Positions 1 to 12,181 of a stretch of DNA of 64,000 nucleotides are shown here, piece by piece (within the stretch, counting starts at the first letter, position 1; each line of letters begins with the position of its first letter). The notes below the pieces were generated by a model. It had not been told where the DNA came from, did not search any database, and worked only from the letters and a program-made list of their open reading frames with translations. The translations under genes and the position numbers were made by a program. Source of the DNA: Acholoe squamosa (lineage: Eukaryota; Annelida; Polychaeta; Phyllodocida; Polynoidae). Location: contig OX439051.1 of NCBI GenBank assembly GCA_949317995.1, positions 45,883,250 to 45,947,249 on the forward strand. The letters are read 5' to 3'.

Positions 1-302
1 ATTTAGTATAGTCAGTATGGTAGACTCTCCTAAGCCCCCAGTTTTATCCATTCCAGGTGGCAATAAAAATAATGGTTTCTGTGAAGTTAGCAATTCTTGT
101 AATAATAACAAGAATTTATTTATTACTCATAGTAACCCAGTACAGGGTGAAAATGATCCATTGTTTAGTGTGGATTGTATTGGTAAGCCTAGCATCAAGG
201 TTTATGATAGTTGTGTGAATGGCGTATGCAAGTGTGAGCATTTTATTTATGGTAAAAAATCTCAAATATTACCATGCAGATTAGCTAGTTTTCTATTAAT
301 AT
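1..302 (+). other. Left flank of the nested stack; probable 5' part of a DIRS-like element
   Basis: An open frame fills this stretch up to the edge of the LTR that starts at 303. It is Asn- and Ser-rich with several cysteines, and I do not recognise a domain in it. The last five bases (AATAT, 298-302) recur at 36134-36138 just beyond the other LTR, so the two sides were once continuous. The far side encodes a DIRS-like reverse transcriptase on the same strand. By position this piece probably precedes that enzyme in the same element. That assignment is an inference. Confidence 0.4.
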
Positions 303-671
303 TGTGATGGTTCTACTTTTCTGCGGATGACAAAGGAGTCAACAAAAAGGTGATTTGGGTGTATGCGAACAGGTTTCTTTCGTTTACACAGGATACGGCT
401 ACCCGGAGGTAGCTAGAATAGCTCTCGGCATGTACAAGATACTCTCAGTGGTTTCCAGAGATCTTAATCTGGAGGTGGTCAAGCCAACTCTGATGCGGCG
501 GCTGAGCCCTGTCCCCCTTACAGGTAGAGACAGTGGTGCCACACCGTGCTTCCCTCTCACCTCCCACATAGGTGCTGCCACCTATCCGACAAGTGGAGGG
601 CGGAGCCCGGCTGGCTGACTCACCCACCGCGCCAAAGGACCATAACGTTATTATGTACATATACCTCTACA
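303..671 (-). repeat. 3' LTR of E1
   Basis: This is a 369-bp repeat of the sequence at 35766-36133 in the same orientation. In the element's sense it begins TGTAGAGG and ends ATCACA, giving TG...CA termini. A G-rich purine run on the minus strand (672-682) lies next to its U3 end and is the likely polypurine tract. Confidence 0.85.
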
Positions 672-906
672 CTACCCCCACTAGATAAAACTAGGGGGAT
701 AAATAAACCATTTAAAACCAACAATGGGGTTATATTATAGTTATATCTATCAATAATAATAGAGGTTTAACATTATGGTTGTATGTGTATTAAATGACAA
801 TATAAACATTCATCCAGAACAAGAAATATTAATGAGTACTAAGTAATATCATGCACAATATCATAGTAACATTATAGACATATATCCGGAATAGAAGTAG
901 TCCTAG

Positions 907-952
<46 letters not shown>

Positions 953-1123
953 CGGTTCTATTATTAGAACACTGTCCAGTCATGAAATGTGAATCCTATA
1001 TTGGTGATCCTTGTGGTTAGCTGACCACAGGATGGATGTGCTATGGTATATAATATTTAAGATGATAGGGCAGCTACCCTAATCCTCTGTGGTGTGCTAA
1101 AGTCTTGTATGGTTTAATGATAT
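672..1123 (-). other. E1 3' non-coding region
   Basis: No gene is seen. The stretch holds the polypurine tract of E1 next to the LTR, an AT microsatellite, and short blocks (around 1015-1105) recognisably similar to the 3' non-coding DNA of E2 (8600-8710) and E4 (31555-31680). It is cut at 1124 by the end of E3. Confidence 0.7.
910..951. repeat. (AT)n microsatellite
   Basis: This is an uninterrupted run of about 20 AT units inside the E1 3' non-coding region. Confidence 0.95.
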
Positions 1124-1458
1124 TGTAATGATATCCGGTTCAGAAGGCAACAAGTTTTATTCAATATCCTAGAGTACAGGAAGCTAATGGTATTCCAGAT
1201 GGGTATGAGGTCGTTTGGATAGCTCTGATTTACGACTACCAGGTAAGGCTTCGGAGTGAGTAAGTTCTAATGTTATTCCTACAGAATCCGGGAGGATTCT
1301 GTCTCTAGGTGCCGACCCGGCTATTATATAGCCACAGGGGTTGGGTGGCAACCTCTCGTGTTTAACCCGAGCAGCCTGAGGCCAGTGCTGCCACCACCCG
1401 CCAGGCGTGCCAGGTCTTCAACCCGAAAGGCCGCTCCGCTTGGGACCTAGTCAACCCG
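1124..1458 (-). repeat. Partial 3' LTR of E3
   Basis: It matches 21526-21938 over most of its length and matches the solo LTR at 40573-40983 in inverted orientation. It is shorter than the other copies at both sides. Confidence 0.75.
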
Positions 1459-2130
1459 GACAAATCAAGCACGTCGAGTCACCCCGGCATAAACGCTTGA
1501 TTAAACAAGATGGCGGCAAGTCGCGCGAGAAACCCCAAACCCGGATCAAAGGTCAATGACCCTCGTTTCGGGTAATTGGGTCACGCGGTGCCACAAGCTT
1601 TTAATGCATCCGTAAACAAAATGACCTATTAGGGTACTTATTGTCTTCTCGACTCAATATTATCAGGAGTACACATGGAGAATACGTATAGCATTTTGCT
1701 GATACGTCAGATAAATCCGTCCACTACCCACGGGAACCTCGAGGAGCCGACAACAGAGCAGGTTAGAGCGGTTTCATTTCAAACTGACGGGCATCCCGAA
1801 GCTGCTGTCAACATGGTTGACACCACCTACTGTCATAACGAGTAACATCACAAACATGTAAAAGTGCAGACATACAAAAAAACAGGACTATACATCGTTG
1901 TGTTCAGGATTCAGTACTTATTAGAATCTATGGACGGGCTTATTTAGGTGACACTACTTCTCTGAGCAATCCTAGCACTACGGCGAACGCCCTCCTCATT
2001 AGATCTATTTTTAGTACTGGGGGACTCCGCTCTGTTTCCGAGATCCAATCTAGTCCTTGGGTTTCCGGTATGCTTTGTCTTCCCTACTCCTGCCTAGACT
2101 TTTTTATTCTTAACACCATTCTCAGTTGAT
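1459..2130 (-). other. E3 pol tail and downstream upstream-type region
   Basis: The right part encodes a tail like the SPRIAQR-type end of E2 pol. The rest resembles the region between pol and the third gene in E2: the block around 1710-1730 (ATCCGTCCACTACCCA) also occurs near 12563-12580. No third gene follows; the LTR fragment begins directly at 1458. Confidence 0.5.
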
Positions 2131-3740
2131 TCAATTATATTCTTTTTCCGTCTTTTTCATTTTCGAGTGCCCAGCATAGGCATCATTCGGTTTCTTCTTT
2201 TTTCTTTCAGGTACCCCGTCGAGAGGTGTTTCGGAATCCTCATCCCGATCATCCATTCCAGGTGGGTCACTTAATTCTGGCAAGTCTATAATTTCCAGCA
2301 ATTCCATAACATTCAGACCTAATCCATACATTTCTTCAGCTAACTCCCTACCCCTGTATGGTCTCAACTCTTCTATGTGGCATCTTCTTACATTGCCATA
2401 CAGGTCCTTTATGAAGCAGGTAGTTTCCGAAATAATCCGAGTTATGACATGTGGGCCGTCCCAACTAGATACAACCTTTAGTCTGTCTAGGGGTTTATAG
2501 AATCTAAGGACCCTATCTCCCACCCTGAAGAATCTAGGTTTTAATCCAGTGTCATAACCCACCTTCTGCCATCTCGCTGACTTTTCTAATTGATTCCTGA
2601 CTAATTCATAAGCTTTCTTAAAATTATCTCTCAAAGATTCCACGAACATAATGGAACATGGGGTCTCAGGACTGATTCCGATTACCCTGAATACCAAATC
2701 TGCCGGCATTATGATGTCTTCACCATTGACCAGCATGTTCGGAGTGCAGTTAGTGGAAGCATGCACCGTACTATTGTACGCATACACCACAAAATCACAC
2801 TGAATATCCCAATCATCCTGGTAATTATATACTAATGGTTTCAGAACTTGTAGTAGGGTTTGGTTGAACCGTTCTACTAAACCATCTGACTGAGGACGGT
2901 ACGGATTCGTACGTGTCTTACGTGTCCTATTCTACGCATGCACCACAAAATCACACTGAATATCTTAATCATCCTGGTACTTATTTACTAATGGTTTCAG
3001 AACTTGTAGTAGGGTTCGGTTGAACCATTCTACTAAACCATCTGACTGAGGACGGTACGGATTCGTACGTGTCTTACAGATCGCTAAATACTTACACATT
3101 TCCTGAAACAACTCTGACTCAAATTCCCTTTCTTGATCACTGTGAAGCGCTAGGGGAACCCCATATTGCAGCACCCAGCCGCTCACGAATGCTTTCGCAC
3201 AAGTGATAGCTTTGTGATCCTTCAAAGGGAATACTTTCGTATATTTCGTATAGTAGTCGCAGACGACCATCATACAAGTGTTATCTCTAGGGGTTGTATT
3301 AAACCCGCTAATGATATCAATTGCAATTCTGGCGAAGCGCATTCCGAATAATTCTTGAACCAATGGGTTCTTTCCTAACCCATCTCCGGGTTTATTCTTA
3401 CAACATTCGGGACAAGTGGCGATCCACCTTAGCAAATCCCCACTTATTCCCGCCCAATAGTATCTCCGGGAAAGTCTTTCCAGAGACCTACTCTTTCCGA
3501 AATGACCACTGGTCACGTGGCCATGGCAATAATACATAATATCCCAGTGCATAGCACTCGGGATGACAATCTGAAGAATCTTATTAGTTGGACTAATTTT
3601 CCACCTACATAAGATTCCTTCTCTGACCTCCAGCTCGGCCCATTGTGCCAGAAGTCTTCTCATTTCCCTATTCTCCATACTGATAGCAGGGCGAACAGGT
3701 TTAATTCCGGATGGAACTGTTTCCAGGAGTTTCTTGGTGA
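2131..3740 (-). pseudogene. E3 pol: integrase and C-terminal tail (fossil)
   Basis: This is the integrase part of a Ty3/Gypsy polyprotein, which joins element cDNA to host DNA. Visible features are the N-terminal zinc-binding block (CHGH...SGHFG...CPECC), the catalytic-core landmarks (IAIDIISGF, LHSDQ, RPQSDGLVE) and a C-terminal region ending in a basic Lys-rich tail. It reads on the minus strand with the gag and RT pieces of E3. The copy looks broken in more than one place. It is close in sequence to the E2 and E1 integrases but belongs to a different subfamily, as its LTRs also show. Confidence 0.8.
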
Positions 3741-5341
3741 TTTTTTTGAGGTTTGAAAATGTTTTATTGTCAAGTCACTATCCATACAGAAAGTGGTTAA
3801 ATTAGACAATAATGTGAATTCTCGCTCAGTTATTACATTAAGTGGTTGTTTTCACATAGTTCAATGAATAAAGATGGGAATTTATACAATGAAGGATGAG
3901 AACAATGATATAAACAGAAAAAATGAAATCTATATAACAAACAGTATGTACTATGTACACAAGTAGCAACCTCTATAATCTTACAATAAAATTTCAAAAA
4001 GAAGGGAAGCAGGCATGGTACACCAGTTTGTTACTATCAACAAGTTTTATACTAACATGTATTACACTATACCAACAGGATATATATGAACAGATGAGTA
4101 GGAACAAAACATATCTTAAACAGATGATCAGCAGATATACAGCATAAGAGTATAGTCACTGTGAGCTCATGGATGAAATTCATGCAGTGTAGTCTTTTAA
4201 CAGCTCCACATGAATAAAGTCTAGTTGAGGGTGTAGTCAGTAAACAACAGCTCCCTCTACTCAATCAGGATAAGGTGTAATCTTTCAACAGCTCCCTAAC
4301 CTGTATCTTTTTCATATTACTCATTCAGCTCATTCAGCTCATCACCCATTAACATCATCTTGGACAAGTCTTGTATCTGCCTAATTCTTGCTTTAAATTT
4401 AAGTTTACTTTCACTGTGTTGGACATCAGCTCGGAGATTGTTCCATAACTCAACTCCTCTATATAGCGGTGAGTTGTTGAATCCCATGTTACGTGCTCTG
4501 GGAATGACTATCTTGATCTTTGATTCGGACCTCATACCTGGCTCTTCTTCATTAAGATCCAAACCTCTGAAACAAATTTTAAGGCCTCTCTTCTGCATTC
4601 TGTCCAACTTTTTTAGCAGGCCTTCATTAGCCCCCTCTTAGGCAAAACAAGCGTAATCAAACACAGACATTATGGTGGTTTTATAGACTGTTACAGCAAC
4701 TTTTTCAGATAACATGTTTCTGAATTTACTGAATCTAAAAAGACGGTGGTTAATTTTTACTATTTAAGTCCTTTAGCGCAGGTTCAAAACTCAATAGACT
4801 GTCTAACTTTAGTCCTAAGTAGCAATAGTTATTCAGGGTTTCAAGTTCTTTGTTAAACAAATATAGTTTTTGGCCCCTGGACTTTGGTAATTTTTTGCAT
4901 GAACCATACCACACAACTTTGGATTTATCCGTGTTAGCAGTAAGCCTTTTGGTTACAAACCAGGATTGTAATCGATTTAATGCCGTTTGTAACCTATTGG
5001 TTATAGTTTCAATTTTGTTGTTTGAGCTGTATATTACCAAGTCATCTGCATAAAGATAATGTTTGCAATCAGCAAGAACATCACTGACATCATTTATATA
5101 TAGTATGAACAAGAGCGGTCCCAATACAGACCCTTGTGGGACACCAAATCGTACTGGGGCTTCATTAGCAACAAAGGTAAGTAACTCATTAGTCAATTGA
5201 GTGTCGTGTCATGTAAACCAAGTTGTCCTAAAATTTCAACAAGATAGGCGTGATTAACACAATCGAACGCCTTACGTAGGTCAAGATAACAAACTCCAGT
5301 CAAATGGTCTCTATCTCTATTTTCATAGATATCACTCAGGA
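3741..5341 (-). mobile_element. 5'-truncated LINE (Jockey/CR1-like) inserted in E3 pol
   Basis: This is a non-LTR retrotransposon on the minus strand. Its 3' end is a short poly(A) (T7 on the plus strand, 3741-3747) with an AATAAA signal about 16 bases upstream (3763-3768). A 3' UTR of about 550 bases follows inward. The reverse transcriptase shows motif A (YLDLRKAFDC, 5259-5288), motif B ([19 protein letters not shown]) and the catalytic YADD. A C-terminal block with the usual RGL...P...LWNNL...FKARIR pattern lies at 4317-4607. Motif A is in another frame from 4750-5196, and a further shift separates the C-terminal block, so the copy is dead. The endonuclease half is missing (5' truncation). 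A short duplication, TCAC, is visible at both edges in E3. Confidence 0.85.
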
Positions 5342-6784
5342 GTGATAGGATCCTTACTCTGGAACTTCAAAGTTCTTGGATAATCCCGATATGGCATATG
5401 CGTGCCAGCAAGCACTGCGTTATGCTGTCCGCAATCACCACAACTCTCTCGACCACATTTCCTGATTGGTTTCCTAGACAGGGCTTCTGCATTGGTGTGC
5501 TTAGCCCCAGACCTATGTTGGATCTGGCTGTGCTCCAACCCAAATTCCGAAAGGTGCGCCAACCATCTCCCTATCATCCCTTCGGCATCCTTAAAGTTAA
5601 GGTGCCAACGGAGGGATGAATGGTCGATTCTTAGTGTGAAATCAGATCCCCATAAAAAGTGTTTAAATTTCTTAGTGTACACCACCACAGCCAAGAGTTC
5701 CCTCTTAGTGGTGCAATAATTCCGTTGAGCCTTATTCAGAGTGTTGCTAGCAAAAGCAATCGGGACTTCCACACCATCCTGGACCTGGGATAGTGCGGCG
5801 CCAATGCTATCATTACTAGCATCCGTATCCAATATAAAGTGATCTGAAGGTGTTGGGTATTTCAACACCGGCATATCCGTAAACAGAGCTTTTAATTTCT
5901 TAAAAGACTCCTCCTGATCTTTCCCCCATGGAAATGGTTCCCAAACTCTCCCAGGTGTCCGGTGTGCAATACTCTGCAGAGGAAAACTCACTCGAGAGTA
6001 TCCCGGAATGAAGTCCCTGTAGTAACTACAGAAACCAAGGAAAGATCGCACCTGCTTAGCAGTTGCTGGTCTTCCCCAATCCCGAACACTTTCCACCTTT
6101 TCGGGATCAGCCTTAATCCCATCCGTGGATATAATCCTACCTTTGGTTTCAGACGTAATCCATTGGATACTATCGCATCTCCATCTCCATCTTCTGATAG
6201 CTGTTTTCCAGAGAGGAATCCTCCACCAGTCTGTCCAACTCCATATTCATCTTTTCTTTTCCTAGCAATCCAGGCTTGGGTTTCCGTATGTCTTCCAGTA
6301 CCTCATTTACCAACGTCATGGACCAAAGCCTGGATCCCTTCTGTAGATAGATGGTCTTATCGCCTCGATTCATTACTGGCAGTACATTCCAGAACGGATT
6401 TCCTACCAGAGTGTCTGCTGATTCTAACCCAATGCTAGATAATTGAACCAAGTCGGGTTCAAATACCCCCTCTTGGTCTTTCAATTTCCAATCTGAAGTA
6501 CACAGTACATCACAGGAGACACCCGGGGGTATCTTTACTGTATCCACAACGCTGGCAACTGCACTTATCTGTCTTAATACACACTTAACTTGGATATCAT
6601 AGGGCTTCCGGATCCTTAGCATTCCACTACACGGATTCAGCTCGGCCTCAAACAGACTTGCAAAGTCCAATCCAAGTATCCCGTCATCATTCATATTGGC
6701 TATAGTGGGTGAGAGTACAAACTCTTTTCCACCAACTGACACTTTCATAAATGTTCTGTTTTTATAGTCACACCTGGACCCCAC
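5342..6784 (-). pseudogene. E3 pol: protease-region, RT end and RNase H pieces (fossil)
   Basis: In element order this holds the part just downstream of the protease active site (ILGLDFASLFEAEL and the following domain), then the end of RT (FLGFCSYYRDFIPGYS) and an RNase H of the Ty3 type (LDTDASNDSIGAALSQ, TTKRELLAVV, IDHSSLRW). A Cys-rich CGRESCGDCG block marks the connection to integrase. The catalytic half of RT is not present, so E3 is not a complete element. The LINE at 3741-5341 separates this from the integrase piece. Confidence 0.75.
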
Positions 6785-7316
6785 ACTCTATAGGCACAGT
6801 CCTGATGGTCCTTTTCCCGTAACCCTTGTACGAAATGCGAGATAAGCTCATCACTTACATAATCGTCATCCATCACCAGATTAGGCCTAGCCTTCCGCAA
6901 TAAAATCTGAAGTTCGAGATTGTAGACCTGAACTGACTCACCTGGCTTCTGGACTCTTTTCCTATATTGTATCATGGGATCCTCAGACACTATACTTCCG
7001 AGGTAGGAACTACAAATCTCAACTAACTGAGTGTACATTCCCCTATTCCTATACGGTTCCCTCCAGTGATCCACAGCGATTCTACCCGGACCCTTTTTCA
7101 GACATCTCACCAGTATAGGTAAGGACTCGTCTTCATCATAGCCATCTACTTCACGGTCATCCGTGAAGTCAGAAATCCAATCTCTCCATGGTTCGGAACC
7201 ATCGAAATGCTTAGTCTCAATCTGTTTCTTTTTAGCTGGACCCTCCCTACTCTTCAATCTGGTACATTGTTCCAGACTCCAATCTAACATCTTCTGATCC
7301 TTACTCTTCTTACCAC
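6785..7316 (-). pseudogene. E3 gag capsid part (fossil)
   Basis: This is a capsid-like stretch recognisable by comparison with E2 and E5: MLDWSLEQ...RL, then EPWRDWISDFTDD, CLKKGPGRIAVDHWR, YLGSIVSEDPMIQYRKRVQKPGESVQV and LRKARPN. No zinc knuckle is seen. It ends at the LTR of E2 (7317). The N-terminal half of the same gag lies on the far side of E2 at 20167 onward, with CCAC on both edges. Confidence 0.7.
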
Positions 7317-7693
7317 TGTAAGGGTTTGTGGCCTTACGGACCTGGGGGGTTCGGGTCTTACCGTTCGAAAAGAAAGAGTAAGACAGTATTCCAAGTGTAT
7401 GCCAACGGTTAGTTTTATTTCTTATTGTACACTCACGGCTGCCGGATGATGTCAGAGAGGCAGCTAATATCAATGAATAATTGTTTACATGGTGTGGAGG
7501 CCAGAAGGGCCTCTGACGTAGCGGCTGAGCCCTGGGCTTTATATACGGACCCAGGTGTTTGTCGTCAGATGTCCCCACAGACCCGGATCAGTGCTGCCAC
7601 CTATCCGGAACCTGAGGAACGTCCGACGACTCGACTCACCCGCCACGTCAGACGGTACCCAACTCCTATGGTTTAATAACGTGTACCTCTACA
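7317..7693 (-). repeat. 3' LTR of E2
   Basis: This 377-bp repeat is nearly identical to 19792-20166. In sense orientation it starts TGTAGAGG and ends CTTACA. A polypurine tract (sense CTGGGGGAGTGG, 7694-7705) abuts the U3 end. Confidence 0.9.
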
Positions 7694-9219
7694 CCACTCC
7701 CCCAGACATTTAGGAGGGTGTTATAGTTATAATAATATTACTAGGATAACATTTCTATATGTCTAAACCTTTAGTAATAGAGGTACAACCATAGGTATAA
7801 CTTTAACACCAAATTGAGTATGAAACGAATGTCATATATATATATCCGATAGTGAATGTAGTTACAAATAACAATTAGGATGTCAAAGTATTATACGAAT
7901 TACTTGAATAAGGGACAGTTATGTGAAACGGAACTGTCAGTTAAATTACTATACCATATAATATCATATTATATCTACGGTATAATCAATAAGAGAAGTA
8001 ATATGAATCGTATACATGTGATAATGACGGTTATATGTAACGGAACCGCCGATAACAAATAAATCACATAATAACATCCGTATGTGTGTTTGTAGTTATT
8101 AATACCACATTTAAATACATATAGTCTTGAAGAAGACTGTTATAGTAACTTCACTATATAATGACATGTCGTATATTATTAACATACTAATCCGTTAAGG
8201 ATTACGTGAGTAGTACGAATAGGACCATTTATACCATACACTTGAAAAGAAAAGAAAAAAATCACGGTGTAGTAATGAATATAATAATAATATATTATCA
8301 CCGTGTACCTAATAACCTTTATAGCACCAGATCAATATACTTATTATACAGTTTGCCTCGCAGGACAATAATGTGTGTATTCTGGTGAACTTTAACGGAT
8401 TCTTATAATATGAATATTAATAATAATCAGAGATCCGTATCAAGAAATATCTATGTACCCGTATCATAATATGTATCTAGTGAATATGCACATACATATA
8501 TTATTATAGAAAAATAGAAATATGACATTATATACAATATACAGAAATTATAGGTGCTGCTGGAGTCTTCTGCTGTATCCTCCGGGTACTAGTAGGTAGG
8601 TGTGGTCAGCTAACCACGGGATGGACGTGCTAAAGTTTATGGTTTCCATATAGAGAGTGAACACGGTAGATGAATTTGGGGCAGCTACCCACAATCCTCT
8701 AGTAGTGCTAAAGTTTATAAGTAAATCCGAATGGCGTAGAATGTAGAATAATAGTCCGGATGTGTCAACTATGTAGAAAACGTAATCCTTATTTAAGTTT
8801 AGTTGACATAAGTAGAGAATAGTCCAGGTTGATCCGGAAGTAATAGTAGTAGTTGGTATAAGTCCATTCGGGAGTATAGATGAGTTGTAGAGGTAAATCG
8901 TAAAGTCCATCCTAGTAAGTGGTTAGCACGGGTAACAGCAGGAGTCTGGAACTGGCATCCGGATACACTTCACAGCAGCAAGTCTACTATCGGATTGTTC
9001 ATGGAAGAAGTTATAAATCCGAATAGACTACTCAGGTTGCAATAAGGTTTATACAGCCTGAATTATACAATAGACTGGTCATAAGAGGGACCCGGAACAC
9101 ATGCCATAGGTGTTCATACACTAGTGAGAAAAACATTCGCAGACTTGCAGGTTCTGCAAAGACTATATCTGGTTATGGGGAAAAGAAAAATATTATGGGA
9201 GCAATAACCCGTAGCATGC
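7694..9219 (-). other. E2 3' non-coding region
   Basis: About 1.5 kb of AT-rich DNA lies between the third gene and the 3' LTR. I see no coding frame with recognisable content. Blocks near 8600-8710 recur in E1 and E4, so the region belongs to the family rather than being a separate insertion. Long 3' non-coding DNA of this kind may hold RNA signals, but nothing specific is visible. Confidence 0.7.
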
Positions 9220-12181
9220 TTAAACGGATTTCTTAGCATGCTTCTTCTTAAGAAGAGCTAGAGCCGACTCGGGAGTGCCGTCCCACTCGTCCAAGTCGAC
9301 TCCGAACACCCTCATGAACTTAGTGTTCAGGTTGGTGTTCCGAGTTATCTCCTCTTTTACACGTTTCTCCAGCACGTGTACATCCATAGCTGCCTTTTCT
9401 TGGGCAGCTGCGGCAGCCTCCTCCTGGGCCTTCACATCGCTCCGGATGAGGGTCTCGAGGCGTTGCTTTTCAGCATCCGCGACCTCCTTCATACACAACA
9501 GGGTGTCGTTTAGGAGACCCTGATGGAACTCGGTCGCCTTTTCGCGAACACACTTCTCCCAGTGAGTGTAGATGGCCTTCTGGACATCTGCCTCTCCCTG
9601 GCGAGATTTCTCAAACAAAACTTCTGCATTACCGGTTTTAATGGTAATAGCATCTTTTGGTTTCGCAGGTGCAGCGACAGCCTTGGGAGGAGTCGAGGCG
9701 GCCTGTGGACCACTTCCGGGTTTAGGGCTCCCGGACACACCTGCCGTTGGTACACAGTAGGCAGGTGGTGCGTTTTGTTTCAACCCCATTTGCAGGTACA
9801 TATTCAACTGCTCCTGGGTAAAGGTAACTGGTGGGGCGGCTGGAGCGGATGCAGATCCGGCGGCAGCAGATGCGGTGGTCTTCTTTGGCATAAGGCGACC
9901 ATCCTTTCCTACCACCAAGGTCTGGCTCTCAGGTCCAGGTCCCTGGTTTAAGGACGGAAAGTTTCGAGAACTAACTTTCCCAGGCTTAGATACGGCTCCA
10001 GCGTATCCGGCAGGTTCGGGCTTCTTGAACACCGGAGTGCCCTGAGCCTGCTCTGCGGGGTGCCTAGCCAGAGGGGACCTGGAACGGTCCTCTGCTCTGA
10101 CTTTCGATTTGGTGGTGCCCTGACCATTACCGTTGCCGCCACGGTTCTGATCTCTCCTGCTCCTTTCACGAGCTCTCTTTGCATCCTTTCCGGATTCCTC
10201 GCATTTCTGCCAGAGAGACTCGTGCATGTCCAGTTTACCCTTTCCAGGAGTCAGGACTATCTTTGCTCGGAGTTTCGAATCCTTGGTCTTCGGAACTTCG
10301 CAGAGGACTTGGTCCCCCGGTCGGATCTTAGACCAAGCATCCTCACTCAGACTGTCGAATTCTTTCATGAGTTCCTGATGAAGCTCCATGATGCGCTTCC
10401 GTGCTCCGTCCAAACCTTCTGCGTGGCATTTCTTCTGGTGTCTAGCCAGATCACTACGTCGGTTGTATTGCACCTTCGTAGTACACTTCTTGCCCTTCTT
10501 ACCATAACTCGGATCACAAATGTAAACCGGGTGATGGTGGAAGTGGGCCTCTACCAGATGCCGTTGATACCGGGCTGGAGTACTCCAGGTCCATGACATC
10601 ACTCGCATCCTGGCAGATAGAGAAGGGACAGGACTTTTGGTCGTCACCGTACCACTTCTCTAAAGCCCAATGCAGCTTCCTCCTCTGGGTATAAGTGTAA
10701 TACCCTTCGGTGTGGTTTAGCATAAGCCACATCTTTCGATAGGCTTTGCTCGGATTGGGATCCTCGTCCGAAAGACGCATCCAATCTTCATCATCTGACT
10801 CATCATTTTTATTGACTGAGTCCGGGCAGGCATAGAGGGTAGAGCCGTCCTTCTTTACTCCATACGCACAGTCGGAGAAGCACGTCGGAATCCGGGATTT
10901 GAATCCGGACTTGGCGTTAGCCCAGCGTTCGGCCTCGGTTTGAGTTGATGGAGTGGCCTTCTCATCATACTCAACCGAGGACTCGTGCACAGACTCCTCG
11001 TCAGACGATTCAACCTCCATGGCAGAACTACCAGTGGCTGAAGTGCTGGGTTTCGGCTCGGCTCTAGCAGAATCCGAGAGATTCTTAAGCTTCCGAGCAG
11101 CGGACCTTCGGTTCTTGCTGACCTTCCAGTCTTCCTCCGGTTCCTGGGTTCCGGATGCGCTGGAGGTCGAGGCTTCTACCTGTGTGGTAGTACTGCCGGT
11201 GGCTGGTGTAGCACTGGCTGAACTCCTGGCGGCAAGTTTCAGGTCGGGGATAGGAGGTGCGGGTACTTCCGCGGCCCTCTTAGCCTCTACCTGAGCCTCC
11301 CGTTCGGCAGTCATTCGACGGACGATAACCGTCCGAAGGGCTGCGCCTCGGTCCAAACCGATTAGTGACGTGTTCTGGACGTCCACTAATTCCTGCTCGG
11401 TAATATAAATACCTTCATCCCACTGCTCGAAGTTAGCAGCGGCCTCCCGATACTCCTTAGTGGTCCGGTACTGGGGCCGGTTAGCACAAGGGCGTGGGTA
11501 AGTCTGCCCCTCGGAATCCGAGACGCAGCCTACCCAGTTGATGTTCGTAGCCTTGACGTTCCACAGGGACTTGTCAGGCTTAGGGTACGTTCCGAGCTCG
11601 AAGGCTCGGTTGGCTTCATACACTGTCTCGCGGAAGGCAGCGTCTACCATAAGTCCCCGTTGGAACCACGGCCAGTCTCGAAGCCACTCGGGAGGCGTTC
11701 TGGTCAGCTGGTCGGGAACCATAACGCCCTCAACAGCTATCCTAACCTTCGGGTCCAACCTGACTGGTGTCCCGTCCGCGTAGGTCACTTGTGCCTGCAG
11801 TTCCGGGTGGACATACAGGTAGCGACCATCGTACTCTACTGGGAACGGGTCAGCCACTGCTGGCTTCCACTGGTCCTCCGCGCCGTCGACTTGTGTGGTC
11901 TCGGACTCTGTTGCTGCGGGTTCGGCACTCGCAGTCGCTCTGGATCCCTCTGGTGGGAGTGGAGATAACATCTTCTCTGGCTCATTTAGTGAAAATGAAG
12001 CCAGTTTCTCCTCGAACGAGCGATCCGTGGATTCCTCCACGTCCATCATCTCGCTCTCTTCCTGTGTAACAGGAGACAAAGCTTCCGGAAAAGCTTCTGC
12101 GGACGGAGTCAGCTTATCCGGGTCACCGGATAGCTTGGCTGCAGCTACGGATTCCTCAGCCATGACTGGGGAATCGCCCAC
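9220..12181 (-). pseudogene. E2 third gene, downstream of pol (unrecognised; zinc-finger-like)
   Basis: This gene follows pol on the same strand, where an envelope gene would sit, but I see no signal peptide and no membrane segment. The N-terminal half is acidic and Ser/Thr/Pro-rich, then has a conserved block rich in Trp (PPEWLRDWPWFQRGLMV, WNVKATNINWVG). A Cys cluster (RIPTCFSDC...YACP) is followed by an acidic DDEDW segment. Next comes an atypical C2H2-like finger with the spacing CX10CX14HX4H, ending RRSDLARHQKKCH. The C-terminal third is a basic, Gln/Pro-rich linker followed by a helical region ending VFGVDLDEWDGT. Relatives occur in E1 and E4. The copy looks broken about once. A nucleic-acid-binding or regulatory role is a guess from the finger; I do not recognise the family. 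Confidence 0.7.

Noticed and set aside
1459-2130. Possible host gene in the GC-richer stretch
   Set aside because: It matches the pol tail and the pol-to-third-gene region of E2, so it is part of E3.
9220-12181. E2 third gene as an envelope gene
   Set aside because: No signal peptide, no cleavage site and no membrane segment; instead a zinc-finger-like domain and a basic linker.
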